Shown here piece after piece: positions 45,942-55,932 of a stretch of 64,000 bases of DNA. The position numbers and the translations under genes are program-made. Origin of the DNA: Candidatus Fermentithermobacillaceae bacterium (GTDB taxonomy: Bacteria > Bacillota > Sulfobacillia > Fermentithermobacillales > Fermentithermobacillaceae); assembly GCA_012837895.1 (NCBI GenBank), contig DUQH01000141.1:35727-99726 (forward strand), given 5' to 3'. A model generated the notes under the pieces. The model was given only the letters and a program-made list of their open reading frames with translations, was not told the origin of the DNA and ran no database searches. Each line of letters starts with the position of its first letter. The stretch's first letter is position 1.

Positions 45942-46205
45942 AAGCACAGGGGTTGGTTTTGTGCCTGGTTTACAACACAGGCTTTGGCCTTACTATGAAA
46001 CCCGCGAATCACCTATCTAAGGATATCCTAAGCCCCGCTGGGAACGGAATCGCCAACTCATACTCAAAACCAATTTATTCCTTTCACCAGTTTTCCGTCA
46101 TTGGTTGGGTTTGATCTAATTCGCCACATTAGGCCTTAAGTCCTTCTACATCGCATGATCCTTCCTCTTATACATTATACGTTCGTTCTTTTGTGCCTTT
46201 ATTCC
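45942..46205. other. Non-coding spacer
   Basis: About 260 bases between the PHP terminator and the end of the B12-binding gene. AT-rich, especially 46060-46205. No gene or motif is recognised. Confidence 0.5.
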
Positions 46206-48038
46206 TTATATGTTTCCTCGTGATCTCCTCAGGCTATCCAAAATCCTTTCCACCCGTTGAGCTTCGGGCAAGACTCCTCCTGATTCAGGGTCAATGGTTA
46301 CACAGGCCCCCCCGATCATGGCAGTCCGGATCTGGCCGCATGCAGCAGGATTTCCAATAAGGTGGGGTGCATCGAGAAGCCCTACTTTGATGGCATAGGA
46401 CAGCACCCTCGGATTTGTGAGCGCCGGATTTGTGAGCGTTGGACTTGTAAGCACCTGATCTCCACCGTTTAGCCTCGACACCTGCCCAACTGGCCTGACC
46501 GGCTCCGGCCCCTCGGACGCCGCCCCTGGGATCGGACCGTCTTGTTTGATTTGTTCGGCTGGGCCGAGCAGCTCAGGGATTATCTCAGGCAGCTCCGCAA
46601 TTGCCCTTAGAAGGACCATAGCTTCTTCTATCAGCTGGTTTTTTCTTGCCTGAACCTCGCCGGACAACGTCATATCAGGCATACCGTCCATACAATTCCC
46701 GATTACACCTTGGACAATCTTGCAGCTCTCTATGATGTCCCCGGGAGTAGCAGCATGGTCACCTTCGCAAAAGCCTACAACGTGTACTATGTGGGGCTTA
46801 AGGTTCATGCTTACCAAGGTTGAAGCAGCCAAGTGCCCCTTTGCCATGTCCAGATCTGCCGGGAAACTGGCAAGACCTGCCCTCACCTGGCGCCATATCC
46901 TGAAACCATCGTCAGCCAAGGACTCGATTAACTCTAGTTTGGCCAGCATCTTTCCCAGATCCATGGCTGGCGTGGTTCCCGGCGGGGTATTGAACATATA
47001 CTGGGCGACATAATCCCTAACGCCCAGGTATTTGGCATTGAGAGCACCCAGGTAGGCTGCTGCCACTGCCACAACATCAGGTGCATCGCGGAGACTCCAA
47101 TGATGGGCCTCGTTGACTTCCACCGGAACACCTTCAGCGGCATGCCAGGCGATTGCTTCCTGGGCTTCAGTTATGGATTGATCTACCCCGCGGGGGCCCC
47201 GTCTATCTAGCACGTTGTACCAGCAAAGCGGGATAGCGGTCCACGCATTGTTTATGGTATTCCGCAGCATCTCTCCAAACCGGATTACATCCCTGGTGCC
47301 GCTGTAGCATCTCATCAATGGATAATTACCCCGGCGGGATGCTTGGTACAGCAACTCAAAGTCCCCGGGGCTCCTGACAGGCACTCCTCCTGAGCCTTCC
47401 TGGTCATGATCCATATCCTCCGGGTGGAAGAAATTCTCCTGAGCGTTCTGGTCCGGCCCGATGGAAATCACATCAAGCACCTGGGCATCTGCTATCTTCT
47501 CAATGCCTGACCTGGTTGCTTCAACCGAAGGCAACCCAAAGTGATGCCTCAGGAGCGGGTAGGGGGCTTTCCACAAAACCCTGTCTACCAAATTGTTTGG
47601 GAAGTTGGCCTCAACGGATGAGCGTGTTTCGCCTTTAAGGTAACCCACTATCTCGCTTATGTCCTCAACGCCTGAGAATGCTCTTTCAAAAAGGCCTGAC
47701 GATCTAGCTACTTCGGCTACAGGCGGGGTGCCGCCAAATACAAGCCTCTGGTGCGGATGGAGCCCGGCTTTTACGAGTGCTTGCTTGAGGCGTTGAAATA
47801 ACCGTCCGGCAGCGTCTGGATCAAGGCGGTAGCCTATGGCTAGGATGTCAGGCCGGTTTGCTTTCGCCCAAGCAGCGACCTCTTCAGGCGACTTGGCGGC
47901 CCCGATGAACTCTGTGCGGTACCCTGTAGATTCAGCAAGCTTCAGGAAATTGAGTATGCCCGCTACGTGTACACAGTCTCCGATAGATACCCCGGCAATC
48001 AACTCAGCCACCGACCCACCTGTGTTGGTCTTGGTCAT
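46206..48038 (-). CDS. B12-binding domain protein fused to a glutamate-mutase-epsilon-like barrel
   Basis: 610 residues. The N-terminal about 125 residues read as a cobalamin-binding Rossmann domain (GDCVHVAGILNFLKLAE in place of the usual DxHxxG, then IGYRLDPDAAGRLFQRLK and VFGGTPPVAEVA). The middle (about 170-480) resembles the TIM barrel of MutE/GlmE mutases, with CYSGTRDVIRFGEMLRN and VPVEVNEAHHWSLRDAPDVV. Then comes a short tandem repeat LTSPT-LTNPA-LTNPR (46411-46453) and a small C-terminal domain. Fusing both functions in one chain is unusual for glutamate mutase, which is normally split. The enzyme may rearrange a carbon skeleton or amino group; substrate unknown. It overlaps the dehydrogenase gene by 4 bases. 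AGGAGGAG precedes the ATG. Confidence 0.75.
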   Translation of the reverse strand: MTKTNTGGSVAELIAGVSIGDCVHVAGILNFLKLAESTGYRTEFIGAAKSPEEVAAWAKANRPDILAIGYRLDPDAAGRLFQRLKQALVKAGLHPHQRLVFGGTPPVAEVARSSGLFERAFSGVEDISEIVGYLKGETRSSVEANFPNNLVDRVLWKAPYPLLRHHFGLPSVEATRSGIEKIADAQVLDVISIGPDQNAQENFFHPEDMDHDQEGSGGVPVRSPGDFELLYQASRRGNYPLMRCYSGTRDVIRFGEMLRNTINNAWTAIPLCWYNVLDRRGPRGVDQSITEAQEAIAWHAAEGVPVEVNEAHHWSLRDAPDVVAVAAAYLGALNAKYLGVRDYVAQYMFNTPPGTTPAMDLGKMLAKLELIESLADDGFRIWRQVRAGLASFPADLDMAKGHLAASTLVSMNLKPHIVHVVGFCEGDHAATPGDIIESCKIVQGVIGNCMDGMPDMTLSGEVQARKNQLIEEAMVLLRAIAELPEIIPELLGPAEQIKQDGPIPGAASEGPEPVRPVGQVSRLNGGDQVLTSPTLTNPALTNPRVLSYAIKVGLLDAPHLIGNPAACGQIRTAMIGGACVTIDPESGGVLPEAQRVERILDSLRRSRGNI

Positions 48039-49156
48039 TGGGAATCTCCTCCTAGTACCAGTTCGACTATGGCATCCACATCCATTCCTTCGATCCCCAT
48101 GGTTACGGCGCACCTGCCTTCAGCCCTGTAATCAACACCGTGGAGCGCATTTGCCAAAGAAATGGTTGACTCAATCACAGGCACTCTTACCCCCGCAATC
48201 TTTGCAAAGGATGCAAGCGGGACCAAGCCAAAGGGAACGTCTTCAAAGATATACCTGTGATCCAGGCTGCCAGGAGCGGTAATTCCCACGTAGCCTGGAT
48301 TTTTCTGGACAGCCTCATACAATGTCTTTGCTTTGATTCCATAGGTGTGGTACATCCACTGCAAAGTTGAACGTGTCCGTACGCCAAAAGCCCTGGCTAT
48401 GGCGAGTCTTTCCCTGTCCAGCGCCTCCAACACCCTTGCAACCGATGGCGTAACCCCGTCTCTGTAATGTTCATAGGCGACCTTGCTTTCGATCCTGCCG
48501 GCATTGAGGAGCACAGGCAAAGGATGGAATACTGCGCCGATGTTATCAAATCCAGTGAAAAGCACATTTTCGGCCGGAATAAATTGGGGATACGCTTTTC
48601 TCAGCACCCGGAGCACCTCTATGGTCCTTGTTGCCGGGAGTGCAGCCACAGGGACCCTTTGCTTGATGCCGTAAATGTGAGATACTCCTTCCGCTGTGGT
48701 CCGGCTTGCATATATAAAGGTGCTCGTTTCAACGATAGTCACATCACAATTGCAGTTGTTTTTCAATAATACTTGCCTGAATTCCAGGGCACCGCCTGTC
48801 CGGCCAGGGTTTAACACTATGATCTGCCCGTCTGAAAGATATGGAGCCATTTGTGCTGCTACATCCCTATGACCTGATGCAGGGACGGTAACCATGATCA
48901 ACCTAGCTCCGTGCACCGCCTCGCCAATGTCTGATGTCATCAGATTTGGCGTTGCAAAACCGGTGACCTGGCCTTCGAGGACAATTCCTCCGATTTTGTT
49001 AAGAAGATTTACCTTGCTTCCTGATCTGTTCCACAGATTTACGCCAAAACCCTTAAGTGCCAGGAAGCCTGCCATAGCTTGACCGCCGTTTCCGGCACCT
49101 ATCACTGCAATCGTTGAATCAGGAAGTAACTCTTGAAATAGAATCCGCTCAGCCAT
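48035..49156 (-). CDS. NAD/NADP octopine/nopaline dehydrogenase family protein
   Basis: 373 residues. N-terminal Rossmann motif IAVIGAGNGGQAMAGFLALKG binds NAD(P); the C-terminal half (about 185-350) matches the octopine/nopaline dehydrogenase domain with FDNIGAVFHPLPVLLNAGRIE. Family members reductively join or oxidatively split N-substituted amino acids (opines) or reduce related keto acids. It is the middle gene of a three-gene operon, overlapping the B12-binding gene by 4 bases and 52 bases after the ligase gene. AAAGGGGGG precedes the ATG. Its substrate should be linked to the B12-dependent partner. Confidence 0.85.
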   Translation of the reverse strand: MAERILFQELLPDSTIAVIGAGNGGQAMAGFLALKGFGVNLWNRSGSKVNLLNKIGGIVLEGQVTGFATPNLMTSDIGEAVHGARLIMVTVPASGHRDVAAQMAPYLSDGQIIVLNPGRTGGALEFRQVLLKNNCNCDVTIVETSTFIYASRTTAEGVSHIYGIKQRVPVAALPATRTIEVLRVLRKAYPQFIPAENVLFTGFDNIGAVFHPLPVLLNAGRIESKVAYEHYRDGVTPSVARVLEALDRERLAIARAFGVRTRSTLQWMYHTYGIKAKTLYEAVQKNPGYVGITAPGSLDHRYIFEDVPFGLVPLASFAKIAGVRVPVIESTISLANALHGVDYRAEGRCAVTMGIEGMDVDAIVELVLGGDSQ

Positions 49157-49208
49157 GCTTCACCCCCCTTTAATATCTCCCCTGTACACCCAGCCTGGAT
49201 GTTTTGTC

Positions 49209-50201
49209 TTAGTCTGGCCTCGCGTAGCCGCTATTCTTTCGCTGTAGCGCACCCTGAAGAATCAGCTCAATAAGTTCGGGATAGCTGATCCCGGCCGCTT
49301 CGGCAATCCTGGGGACTTCGCTGTAGCCTGGCATCAGGCCCGGGAGTGTATTGATTTCCAGGGCAAAGGGATGTTCCTCGTCCTGAGACAGCCTTATGTC
49401 TACCCGCGCGATGTCCCTGCAGCCAATTGCTTCGAATGCCCGTATAGCTATGTCTTGAAGCTTGCGGCTGAGGTCTTCAGGTATTGGTGCTGGACAGATA
49501 GGGGTGACGTGGTCACGGGCCTTTACATCGTATGTGTACATGCCACTACCATTGAACACTATTTCTTCTACCGGAAGTGCAATTGGCTCAGGATAGCCCA
49601 CAACCGCTACTGTGAATTCCCGGCCAGATATGTATTCTTCAACAAGCACGGGCGGTTCAAGTGAGTCCAGAAGTCTTTGCGCCATGATCCTGGCGTGAAT
49701 CGGGTCCTCAGTAACACTTTCAGGATATATACCCACGCTTGAACCCTCGGCCGCGGGCTTCACTATGACCGGTGTGGATAGTTCGTCGCCAAGTGCTTCT
49801 AGCCCTGATTGCCTTCTGATGTCCCGGCTGTCGTAGATCACTGTAAACCTGGGTGTCGGAATGTTGTTGGCCATGAAAGCCATCTTGGATATATGTTTGT
49901 GTAGCCCGGTGAAATGAGCAGCGGAACCAGACCCGGTAAACGGAATCCCGCTAAGTTCAAGCATCGCAGCTATGTTAGCTTGGTCTTTTCTGGTACGGTA
50001 GCTTGTGGCAATGTTGAAGACTGCATCCGGTCTTGCCTCTTCAAGCTCTAGCAACAGTTGCGGCCCTGCTTCAAGGATCTGAACATGGTAATCAAGGTCA
50101 GACAGGGCTTGCGCCACAGCTTCACAAGTCACTTGGGCCTGGCTTCTTGAACTAGGATCTTTGTAGCCATTACTTGAGCTGGTAACAACAGCGATATTCA
50201 T
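49209..50201 (-). CDS. ATP-grasp ligase, D-alanine-D-alanine ligase-like
   Basis: 330 residues from ATG 50201, chosen because GGGGAGG lies 8 bases upstream; an extended frame to 50276 has no family character. Landmarks of the Ddl group: PDAVFNIATSYRTRKDQANI, MLELSGIPFTGSGSAAHF, LSTPVIVKPAAEGSSVGIYP (ATP-grasp loop), VEEYISGREFTVAVVGYP and the metal-site stretch ALEINTLPGLMPGYSEVPRIAE. It has the Lys, Glu and Asn residues expected for catalysis. As the first gene of an operon with an opine-type dehydrogenase, it may link an amino acid or opine instead of making cell-wall D-Ala-D-Ala. It sits behind a c-di-AMP riboswitch. Confidence 0.82.
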   Translation of the reverse strand: MNIAVVTSSSNGYKDPSSRSQAQVTCEAVAQALSDLDYHVQILEAGPQLLLELEEARPDAVFNIATSYRTRKDQANIAAMLELSGIPFTGSGSAAHFTGLHKHISKMAFMANNIPTPRFTVIYDSRDIRRQSGLEALGDELSTPVIVKPAAEGSSVGIYPESVTEDPIHARIMAQRLLDSLEPPVLVEEYISGREFTVAVVGYPEPIALPVEEIVFNGSGMYTYDVKARDHVTPICPAPIPEDLSRKLQDIAIRAFEAIGCRDIARVDIRLSQDEEHPFALEINTLPGLMPGYSEVPRIAEAAGISYPELIELILQGALQRKNSGYARPD

Positions 50202-50458
50202 AGCATCAACCTCCCCGAAAGGATTATTTGGCGCTTCAGGTGGGGACCGCGTGTAAGCTCGTTTTGTGCATGGCAATACATACCCAAGGGGGAAAGATCA
50301 GGCTTTCCCTTAGGTGTGAGAGCAAAATTACGGCATAAGCTGTTCCATCACAGCTAAGGCTGTCAGGCCAACAGCCAAACTATATGAGTTCCCACCTGCA
50401 TTTGAACGTGAGACAGAGATTTTTGTGGAGGCTGAACTGATTGATTGTGTTCAAAACA
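50202..50458 (-). other. Long leader between riboswitch and ligase gene
   Basis: About 257 bases of untranslated leader on the minus strand. It contains a stem-loop (about 50284-50313, AAGGG..GAAAG with CTTTCCCTT) and no gene with a ribosome binding site except the site just before 50201. Unusually long for a riboswitch leader. Confidence 0.5.
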
Positions 50459-50481
50459 TGCGGCACGCGAGTGCCCCGGTT
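50459..50481 (-). promoter_or_regulatory. Candidate expression platform of the c-di-AMP riboswitch
   Basis: On the minus strand, GGCAC-TCGC-GTGCC forms a small hairpin followed by GCATGTTTTG, a modest T-tract. GGCACTC also occurs a second time about 20 bases nearer the aptamer, so alternative pairing of GTGCC is possible, a common switch design. Stem is only 5 bp, so this is tentative. Confidence 0.4.
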
Positions 50482-50494
50482 TGTGAGTGCCTCC

Positions 50495-50620
50495 CTTTTC
50501 CACGCTTACGAGGTTAGCTGACGGGCTCGGGTCGAAAGGGCAGTGACCCTACACGAAATCGTGATTAGCCCCAAAAAGTTGGGTCCCCCGCTCTCTGTTT
50601 CCAGAGATTCAGCGCCAAAC
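50495..50620 (-). ncRNA. Cyclic di-AMP riboswitch (ydaO/yuaA type)
   Basis: Read on the minus strand, the conserved elements appear in order: GGCGCTGAATCTC, GAGCGGGGGACCCAAC, TTTTTGGGGCTAATC, TGTAGGGTCACTGCCC, CCCGAGCCCGTCAGCTAACC and CTCGTAAGCGTGG. They match the ydaO-yuaA aptamer that binds c-di-AMP and normally turns genes off. It sits between a good promoter (50646-50675) and the operon starting at 50201. c-di-AMP switches usually control cell-wall hydrolases and potassium or osmolyte transport, so this target is unusual. Confidence 0.93.
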
Positions 50621-50645
50621 CTGATGAATTCTCACGCATGATCAA

Positions 50646-50675
50646 AGTATACAGCGGGTTACCCAAAAATGTCAA
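50646..50675 (-). promoter_or_regulatory. Sigma-A promoter for the c-di-AMP riboswitch operon
   Basis: On the minus strand a perfect TTGACA (50675-50670) and TATACT (50651-50646) are separated by 18 bases. Transcription would begin near 50639, just before the aptamer. Confidence 0.8.
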
Positions 50676-50765
50676 ATCGAGGTAAATTTCTTGCATCATA
50701 AAGCAGATCTTCGGAGAAACTAACCCCGGTTGCGGCAAGAGTTCCACGAGTTGGAGGTGCTGTTA

Positions 50766-50984
50766 TTGAGGAGAATGGGTACCATTGATTGGATTGCAAT
50801 GATCTTGTTGATCATTGGCGGGCTCAACTGGGGCCTTGTAGGTTTGTTTGACATGGACCTGGTAGCAGCTCTGTTCGGTGCCAAGAGCATGCTGTCCAGA
50901 GCCGTGTACACTCTGGTCGGCGTTTCTGCCCTGTATGAGCTCATCCGCCTGTTAATAGGTGAGCCGGTTACTGACAGGGCTTAA
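50766..50984 (+). CDS. DUF378 family small membrane protein
   Basis: 72 residues with two membrane helices: IDWIAMILLIIGGLNWGLVG and AVYTLVGVSALYELIRLL. The GGLNWGLVGLF motif defines DUF378. TTG 50766 is the likely start because GGAGGTG at 50753-50759 is spaced for it; for the ATG at 50775 the nearest purine stretch is too close. It is divergent from the riboswitch promoter on the left and convergent with the TyrR-like gene, whose end is 2 bases away. Function unknown. Confidence 0.85.
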   Translation: MRRMGTIDWIAMILLIIGGLNWGLVGLFDMDLVAALFGAKSMLSRAVYTLVGVSALYELIRLLIGEPVTDRA

Positions 50985-50986
50985 GC

Positions 50987-52642
50987 CTAGGGAATTCCTA
51001 ACTGCTTCATTCTGTTGATTACTGTAGTGTGTGAAACGCCCAGGGCTTTTGCGATTTTCCGCGAAGACGGGAGCTTTCTTGCCGCCTGGGTAAGGTAATA
51101 TGTTTCAATCTCTTCAACCAATCCGGGTAAGTCTACCGGGATTTCAGCAGGAAGCTGTATGGGGAAGTTCTCGCCCGGAGCCTGTGCTTCCTGCATGGGG
51201 GAGGCGCCGTGAGGTGACACGGCTGCCTGGTTCATGAAATCAGGAGGTACAAAACCAGCTTTGGATGCCGGCTCTTCGATTAGCAGATGGGCCGGCTCAA
51301 TCCTGTCATATGCAAGCACTGCTGCCCTTTGAATCACGTTTTGGAGTTCCCGTACATTACCTGGCCAATCGTGGAACGCCAGTTTTTCCATGGCGCCTTT
51401 CGTGAGACACAGGCCCGGTTTTCCCAATTCCCGGGCAAGGGAGCGCACGAAATGATCGGCCAGGAGCGGGATATCCTCTTTCCTATGGCGCAGGGGAGGA
51501 ATCCAAATGGGAATAACGTTTAGCCTGTAGAACAAGTCTTCCCTGAACGTGCCTTCTGCGATCATGCTTTCAAGGTCTTTATTGGTCGCAGAGATGATCC
51601 GGATATCGATCTTGACTTCATGGCGTCCGCCGATCCTGCGTATCCTCTGTTCCTGGATAGCTCTTAGAATCTTAGCTTGCAGCGGCGGGGACAGGTCTCC
51701 TACTTCGTCAAGGAACAAGGTCCCATGGGTTGCCAGTTCCAGCAGCCCTTGTTTACCCCCGGCCGAGGCGCCTGTGAATGCCCCCCTGTCGTAACCGAAG
51801 AATTCGCTCTCCAGGAGGGAGTCAGGTATGGCCGCACAGTTAACTGCTATGAAAGGTCCTGCTTTCCTGGCTGAATTCTTGTGAATGGCCCTGGCGAAAA
51901 GCTCTTTTCCCGTGCCGCTTTCACCCCTGAGCATGACGCTCATGTTAGTTGGCGCTACCGCTTTGGCCAGGTTGACTGCATTGCCAAAAGCCTGGCTTTT
52001 CCCGATGATATGATGGAAGTCTACCAAGGCAGGCCCGCTTACTGATTGTATGAGCTGCCGGACGTCCTCTAACTCCCTCAGGATGACAAGCGCTCCTGCA
52101 GGGATTCCTTCCTGATTGGTTATAGTCCTGATGCTTGTCACCACCCTGGTACTCTTGCCTTGCCACGTGATGGTGACTTCCACATTATCACGGTCTTCGT
52201 CAAGGGGGAGGAGTGGTTCCAACTTGCGGCTCTGCATCAGGCTTATCAGGTTAGGCGGCTGTTGCGACTGGGCCAGGCCGAGCAGCCTCCTTGCCTTTTT
52301 GCTCAAGTAGGTGATATTGTGCCCCTGGTCAATAACAAGAATGCCTTCGCTTATGTTGTCTCCGATAATATTCAGGGCTTTCTGCTTTTTCTCGTATTCC
52401 ATTATGTCAACTTCCGTGATTTGCCCCAGGTCATTGATTTCTGACCTAAGACAGCCGACGAAGTGGGGCCATGTAATGCCGAGGGGCCATTCAACTTTGA
52501 AAAAGATGTCAGGCGGGTTGACTTCGACATTAAGTACGTTGATGCTGTGTTCTCCCAATGCCCGGAGGATGTCATAGATCATGCCCACACGGTTTTCCGC
52601 CCCGTTGAATCTGATTCTTTTTATGTTTTCTGAAGCTGTCAT
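50987..52642 (-). CDS. TyrR-like sigma-54-dependent transcriptional activator
   Basis: 551 residues in the TyrR layout: an ACT-type amino-acid-binding domain (about 1-80), a PAS domain (about 90-195), an AAA+ domain (about 210-440) with Walker A GESGTGKE, the sigma-54 contact loop GAFTGA and Walker [12 protein letters not shown], and a C-terminal Fis/TyrR-type helix-turn-helix ([20 protein letters not shown]). The presence of GAFTGA means it should act with sigma-54, unlike E. coli TyrR. Divergent from tyrosine phenol-lyase, the classic TyrR-controlled gene. Aromatic amino acids are the probable effectors. Confidence 0.9.
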   Translation of the reverse strand: MTASENIKRIRFNGAENRVGMIYDILRALGEHSINVLNVEVNPPDIFFKVEWPLGITWPHFVGCLRSEINDLGQITEVDIMEYEKKQKALNIIGDNISEGILVIDQGHNITYLSKKARRLLGLAQSQQPPNLISLMQSRKLEPLLPLDEDRDNVEVTITWQGKSTRVVTSIRTITNQEGIPAGALVILRELEDVRQLIQSVSGPALVDFHHIIGKSQAFGNAVNLAKAVAPTNMSVMLRGESGTGKELFARAIHKNSARKAGPFIAVNCAAIPDSLLESEFFGYDRGAFTGASAGGKQGLLELATHGTLFLDEVGDLSPPLQAKILRAIQEQRIRRIGGRHEVKIDIRIISATNKDLESMIAEGTFREDLFYRLNVIPIWIPPLRHRKEDIPLLADHFVRSLARELGKPGLCLTKGAMEKLAFHDWPGNVRELQNVIQRAAVLAYDRIEPAHLLIEEPASKAGFVPPDFMNQAAVSPHGASPMQEAQAPGENFPIQLPAEIPVDLPGLVEEIETYYLTQAARKLPSSRKIAKALGVSHTTVINRMKQLGIP

Positions 52643-52760
52643 ACAAAGGCGCTTAGCAGGTGCCGCTTGGCCCGTTACTTCTCAGGGGGAATCCGGTGGG
52701 GGATCCGGCGGCACTTGCGGCTTCCTCCTTTCATGCCCGTCTCACCAGTGGCAATTTCTT

Positions 52761-52815
52761 TTACAAAAGGCACCCGGTTTTGTAACACAACATTACAATG
52801 TAAATAATCTTTACG
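52761..52815. promoter_or_regulatory. Cluster of TyrR-box-like inverted repeats
   Basis: Three overlapping or adjacent palindromes: TTACAAAA-N9-TTTTGTAA (52761-52785, perfect 8-bp arms), TGTAA-N7-TTACA (52781-52797), and TGTAAA-N5-TTTACG (52799-52815). The core resembles the TyrR box TGTAAA-N6-TTTACA. They lie 160-210 bases upstream of the sigma-54 promoter, normal for enhancer sites, and about 120 bases before the regulator gene. Confidence 0.65.
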
Positions 52816-52940
52816 ACGCCCCGGCCTCCAACTCCTTCCAATAATGAAATCCAGGAAACCGGCCGGATTGCTCCCAAAATGCATTCCTGCGCAGCCTGGG
52901 GTTGTTATTTGATGTTCTCACTTTGTCCCGGTTCAGATAG

Positions 52941-54425
<1,485 letters not shown>

Positions 54426-54432
54426 TCAATGC

Positions 54433-54483
54433 AAAGAGGAGGCGCTTTGCTGTCCGCTTCATCTAGTGACGCGCTTCCTCTTT
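54433..54483. terminator. Bidirectional terminator between tpl and cheX
   Basis: AAAGAGGAGGCGC (54433-54445) and GCGCTTCCTCTTT (54471-54483) pair with one mismatch, forming a 13-bp stem between convergent genes. The right arm overlaps the last codons of cheX. Confidence 0.7.
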
Positions 54484-54951
54484 CAGTTTATCCCGTAGCG
54501 CAACATATATAGAAAGACTCCCCAAGTTGCCCAACACCAGTGGGATCACCAGCATGTTTAAGTTAACTGCCGATATGAGAGCGCCTTCACCTGTGATCAA
54601 TGCTGGAGGCGACAGTTTGCAGGTGTACCCCATTTGTTCAAGCCTGGCCGCTGCCTGGCCAGTAATGATGTTCCCCATTTCGGCCAGGGCTGATTCTGCC
54701 ATCTGATCATACAGGGGCACCGGGCTGCCTATGAGCTCTGATGCAATGTTCTTGGCAGTCCGGCTGTTCATGGAATACAAAACGATTCCCTCTGTGTCGC
54801 CGGTTACTCCTGTGAGCACAGTCACGTCTCCAGGGGTGGAATGACATGATTCTATAGTCGGTTTGTCGCGGGAAATATCTATCCCCATTTCATGTTTGAA
54901 AAATACAATGGCGCCTTCTACAAACGGATTGACCAATTCTGCTCTAAGCAC
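54463..54951 (-). CDS. CheX-like chemotaxis phosphatase
   Basis: 162 residues of the CheC/CheX/FliY fold. The catalytic helix reads ESALAEMGNIITGQA with the E-x-x-N pair that removes phosphate from CheY; family position is supported by DVTVLTGVTGDTEGIVLYSM. One catalytic helix is seen, as in CheX. GTG 54951 follows an AGGAGGG site. No other chemotaxis gene is nearby. It may quench a response regulator encoded elsewhere. Confidence 0.82.
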   Translation of the reverse strand: MLRAELVNPFVEGAIVFFKHEMGIDISRDKPTIESCHSTPGDVTVLTGVTGDTEGIVLYSMNSRTAKNIASELIGSPVPLYDQMAESALAEMGNIITGQAAARLEQMGYTCKLSPPALITGEGALISAVNLNMLVIPLVLGNLGSLSIYVALRDKLKEEARH

Positions 54952-55075
54952 TCATATCCCTCCTGAAAATCCAGGGAAACAGACTGAACGGCCTCAGTTA
55001 CACATATGTTGCAGGTTGCTACCACGCCTAGGAACCAATGCTGGATTAATGATCGTGCCGACGATCTGATATGCC

Positions 55076-55810
55076 TTACAGGGCAGACGTATTATCGCTT
55101 CCTTGTGCCAACCCTCCTTTGCTCACTATGGTTTGGGCAAATTCAAGCAGCATGTCTTGGTTAGCTTGCTCCAGCTGTTTGCTTTGATGGGAAAATGAGT
55201 GTATGAGGTTTTCTATATCTGGGAGCATTTTGCGGGCACCCCTTACCAGGAGGCCTCCCATAAGAAGCCCGGCAAACAGGGGAAGTGTCATGCCTTTCTC
55301 AGAACCGATCTCAAGGATTCCCCTAAGAGCAACTAGATCCAGTCCCTTGCGCTTAGCTTCGATGATCAGTAAGGAAAGAAGCGCAGCACAGTATGCAAGG
55401 GGCGAAGAATTGTACTTACTCTTAGTGAGATCGAGAAGGTGAGCAGTCTCTCTATCCGATGCCATGTGAATCTTGTTGAGCAGGTCATCCCTAACACGCG
55501 ACCATTCATCGTCCGGTCCGGCAGTTAGCTGACGGTCCCGGCTTCTCATATGTTCAGACTCAACCAGGTTGAACCCCTTTTGCGTAGGACTGAACAAGAC
55601 TTGTGAACGGCCTGGCGAACCGGAAGGGTTAACGGAATAAGAGGCTTCAACCAGGCCGTCTTCGGCAAGTTGCCGCATCATGTCGTAGGCGGTCCACTTA
55701 GATACTGCCATTTCCTTTGAGACATCTATGTAGTGTACAGGGGCTCCTTCTTGATTCACCAGATATGCCAGGGTTTCAAGGAATTCAAACCGCCTCTTGC
55801 TCAGTTTCAC
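55076..55810 (-). CDS. Winged-helix transcriptional regulator with C-terminal helical domain
   Basis: 244 residues. The N-terminal about 75 residues form a winged helix (FLETLAYLVNQEG, VSKEMAVSKWTAYDMMRQLAEDGLVEASY) like MarR/PadR-type proteins. The rest is mostly helical, includes a hydrophobic stretch (about 165-195) and is not recognised. GTG start after an AGGAGG site. It lies 122 bases after the radical SAM gene on the same strand and could regulate it. No close family name can be given. Confidence 0.6.
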   Translation of the reverse strand: MKLSKRRFEFLETLAYLVNQEGAPVHYIDVSKEMAVSKWTAYDMMRQLAEDGLVEASYSVNPSGSPGRSQVLFSPTQKGFNLVESEHMRSRDRQLTAGPDDEWSRVRDDLLNKIHMASDRETAHLLDLTKSKYNSSPLAYCAALLSLLIIEAKRKGLDLVALRGILEIGSEKGMTLPLFAGLLMGGLLVRGARKMLPDIENLIHSFSHQSKQLEQANQDMLLEFAQTIVSKGGLAQGSDNTSAL

Positions 55811-55932
55811 CCAACCGCCTCCTAAGGCTTACTGTTTGTTAAGATATGTTGCTTTTTGCGAGTTGTCAATGTTTTCGGAAAATATGGTTTAGACGCCGGG
55901 GCCGCCCTTGACTACCACTTCCGTAGAACGGC

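Noticed and set aside
49209..50201. Housekeeping D-alanine-D-alanine ligase (ddl)
   Set aside because: Not excluded, but its operon partners and riboswitch make a specialised ATP-grasp role more likely, so no ddl symbol was given.
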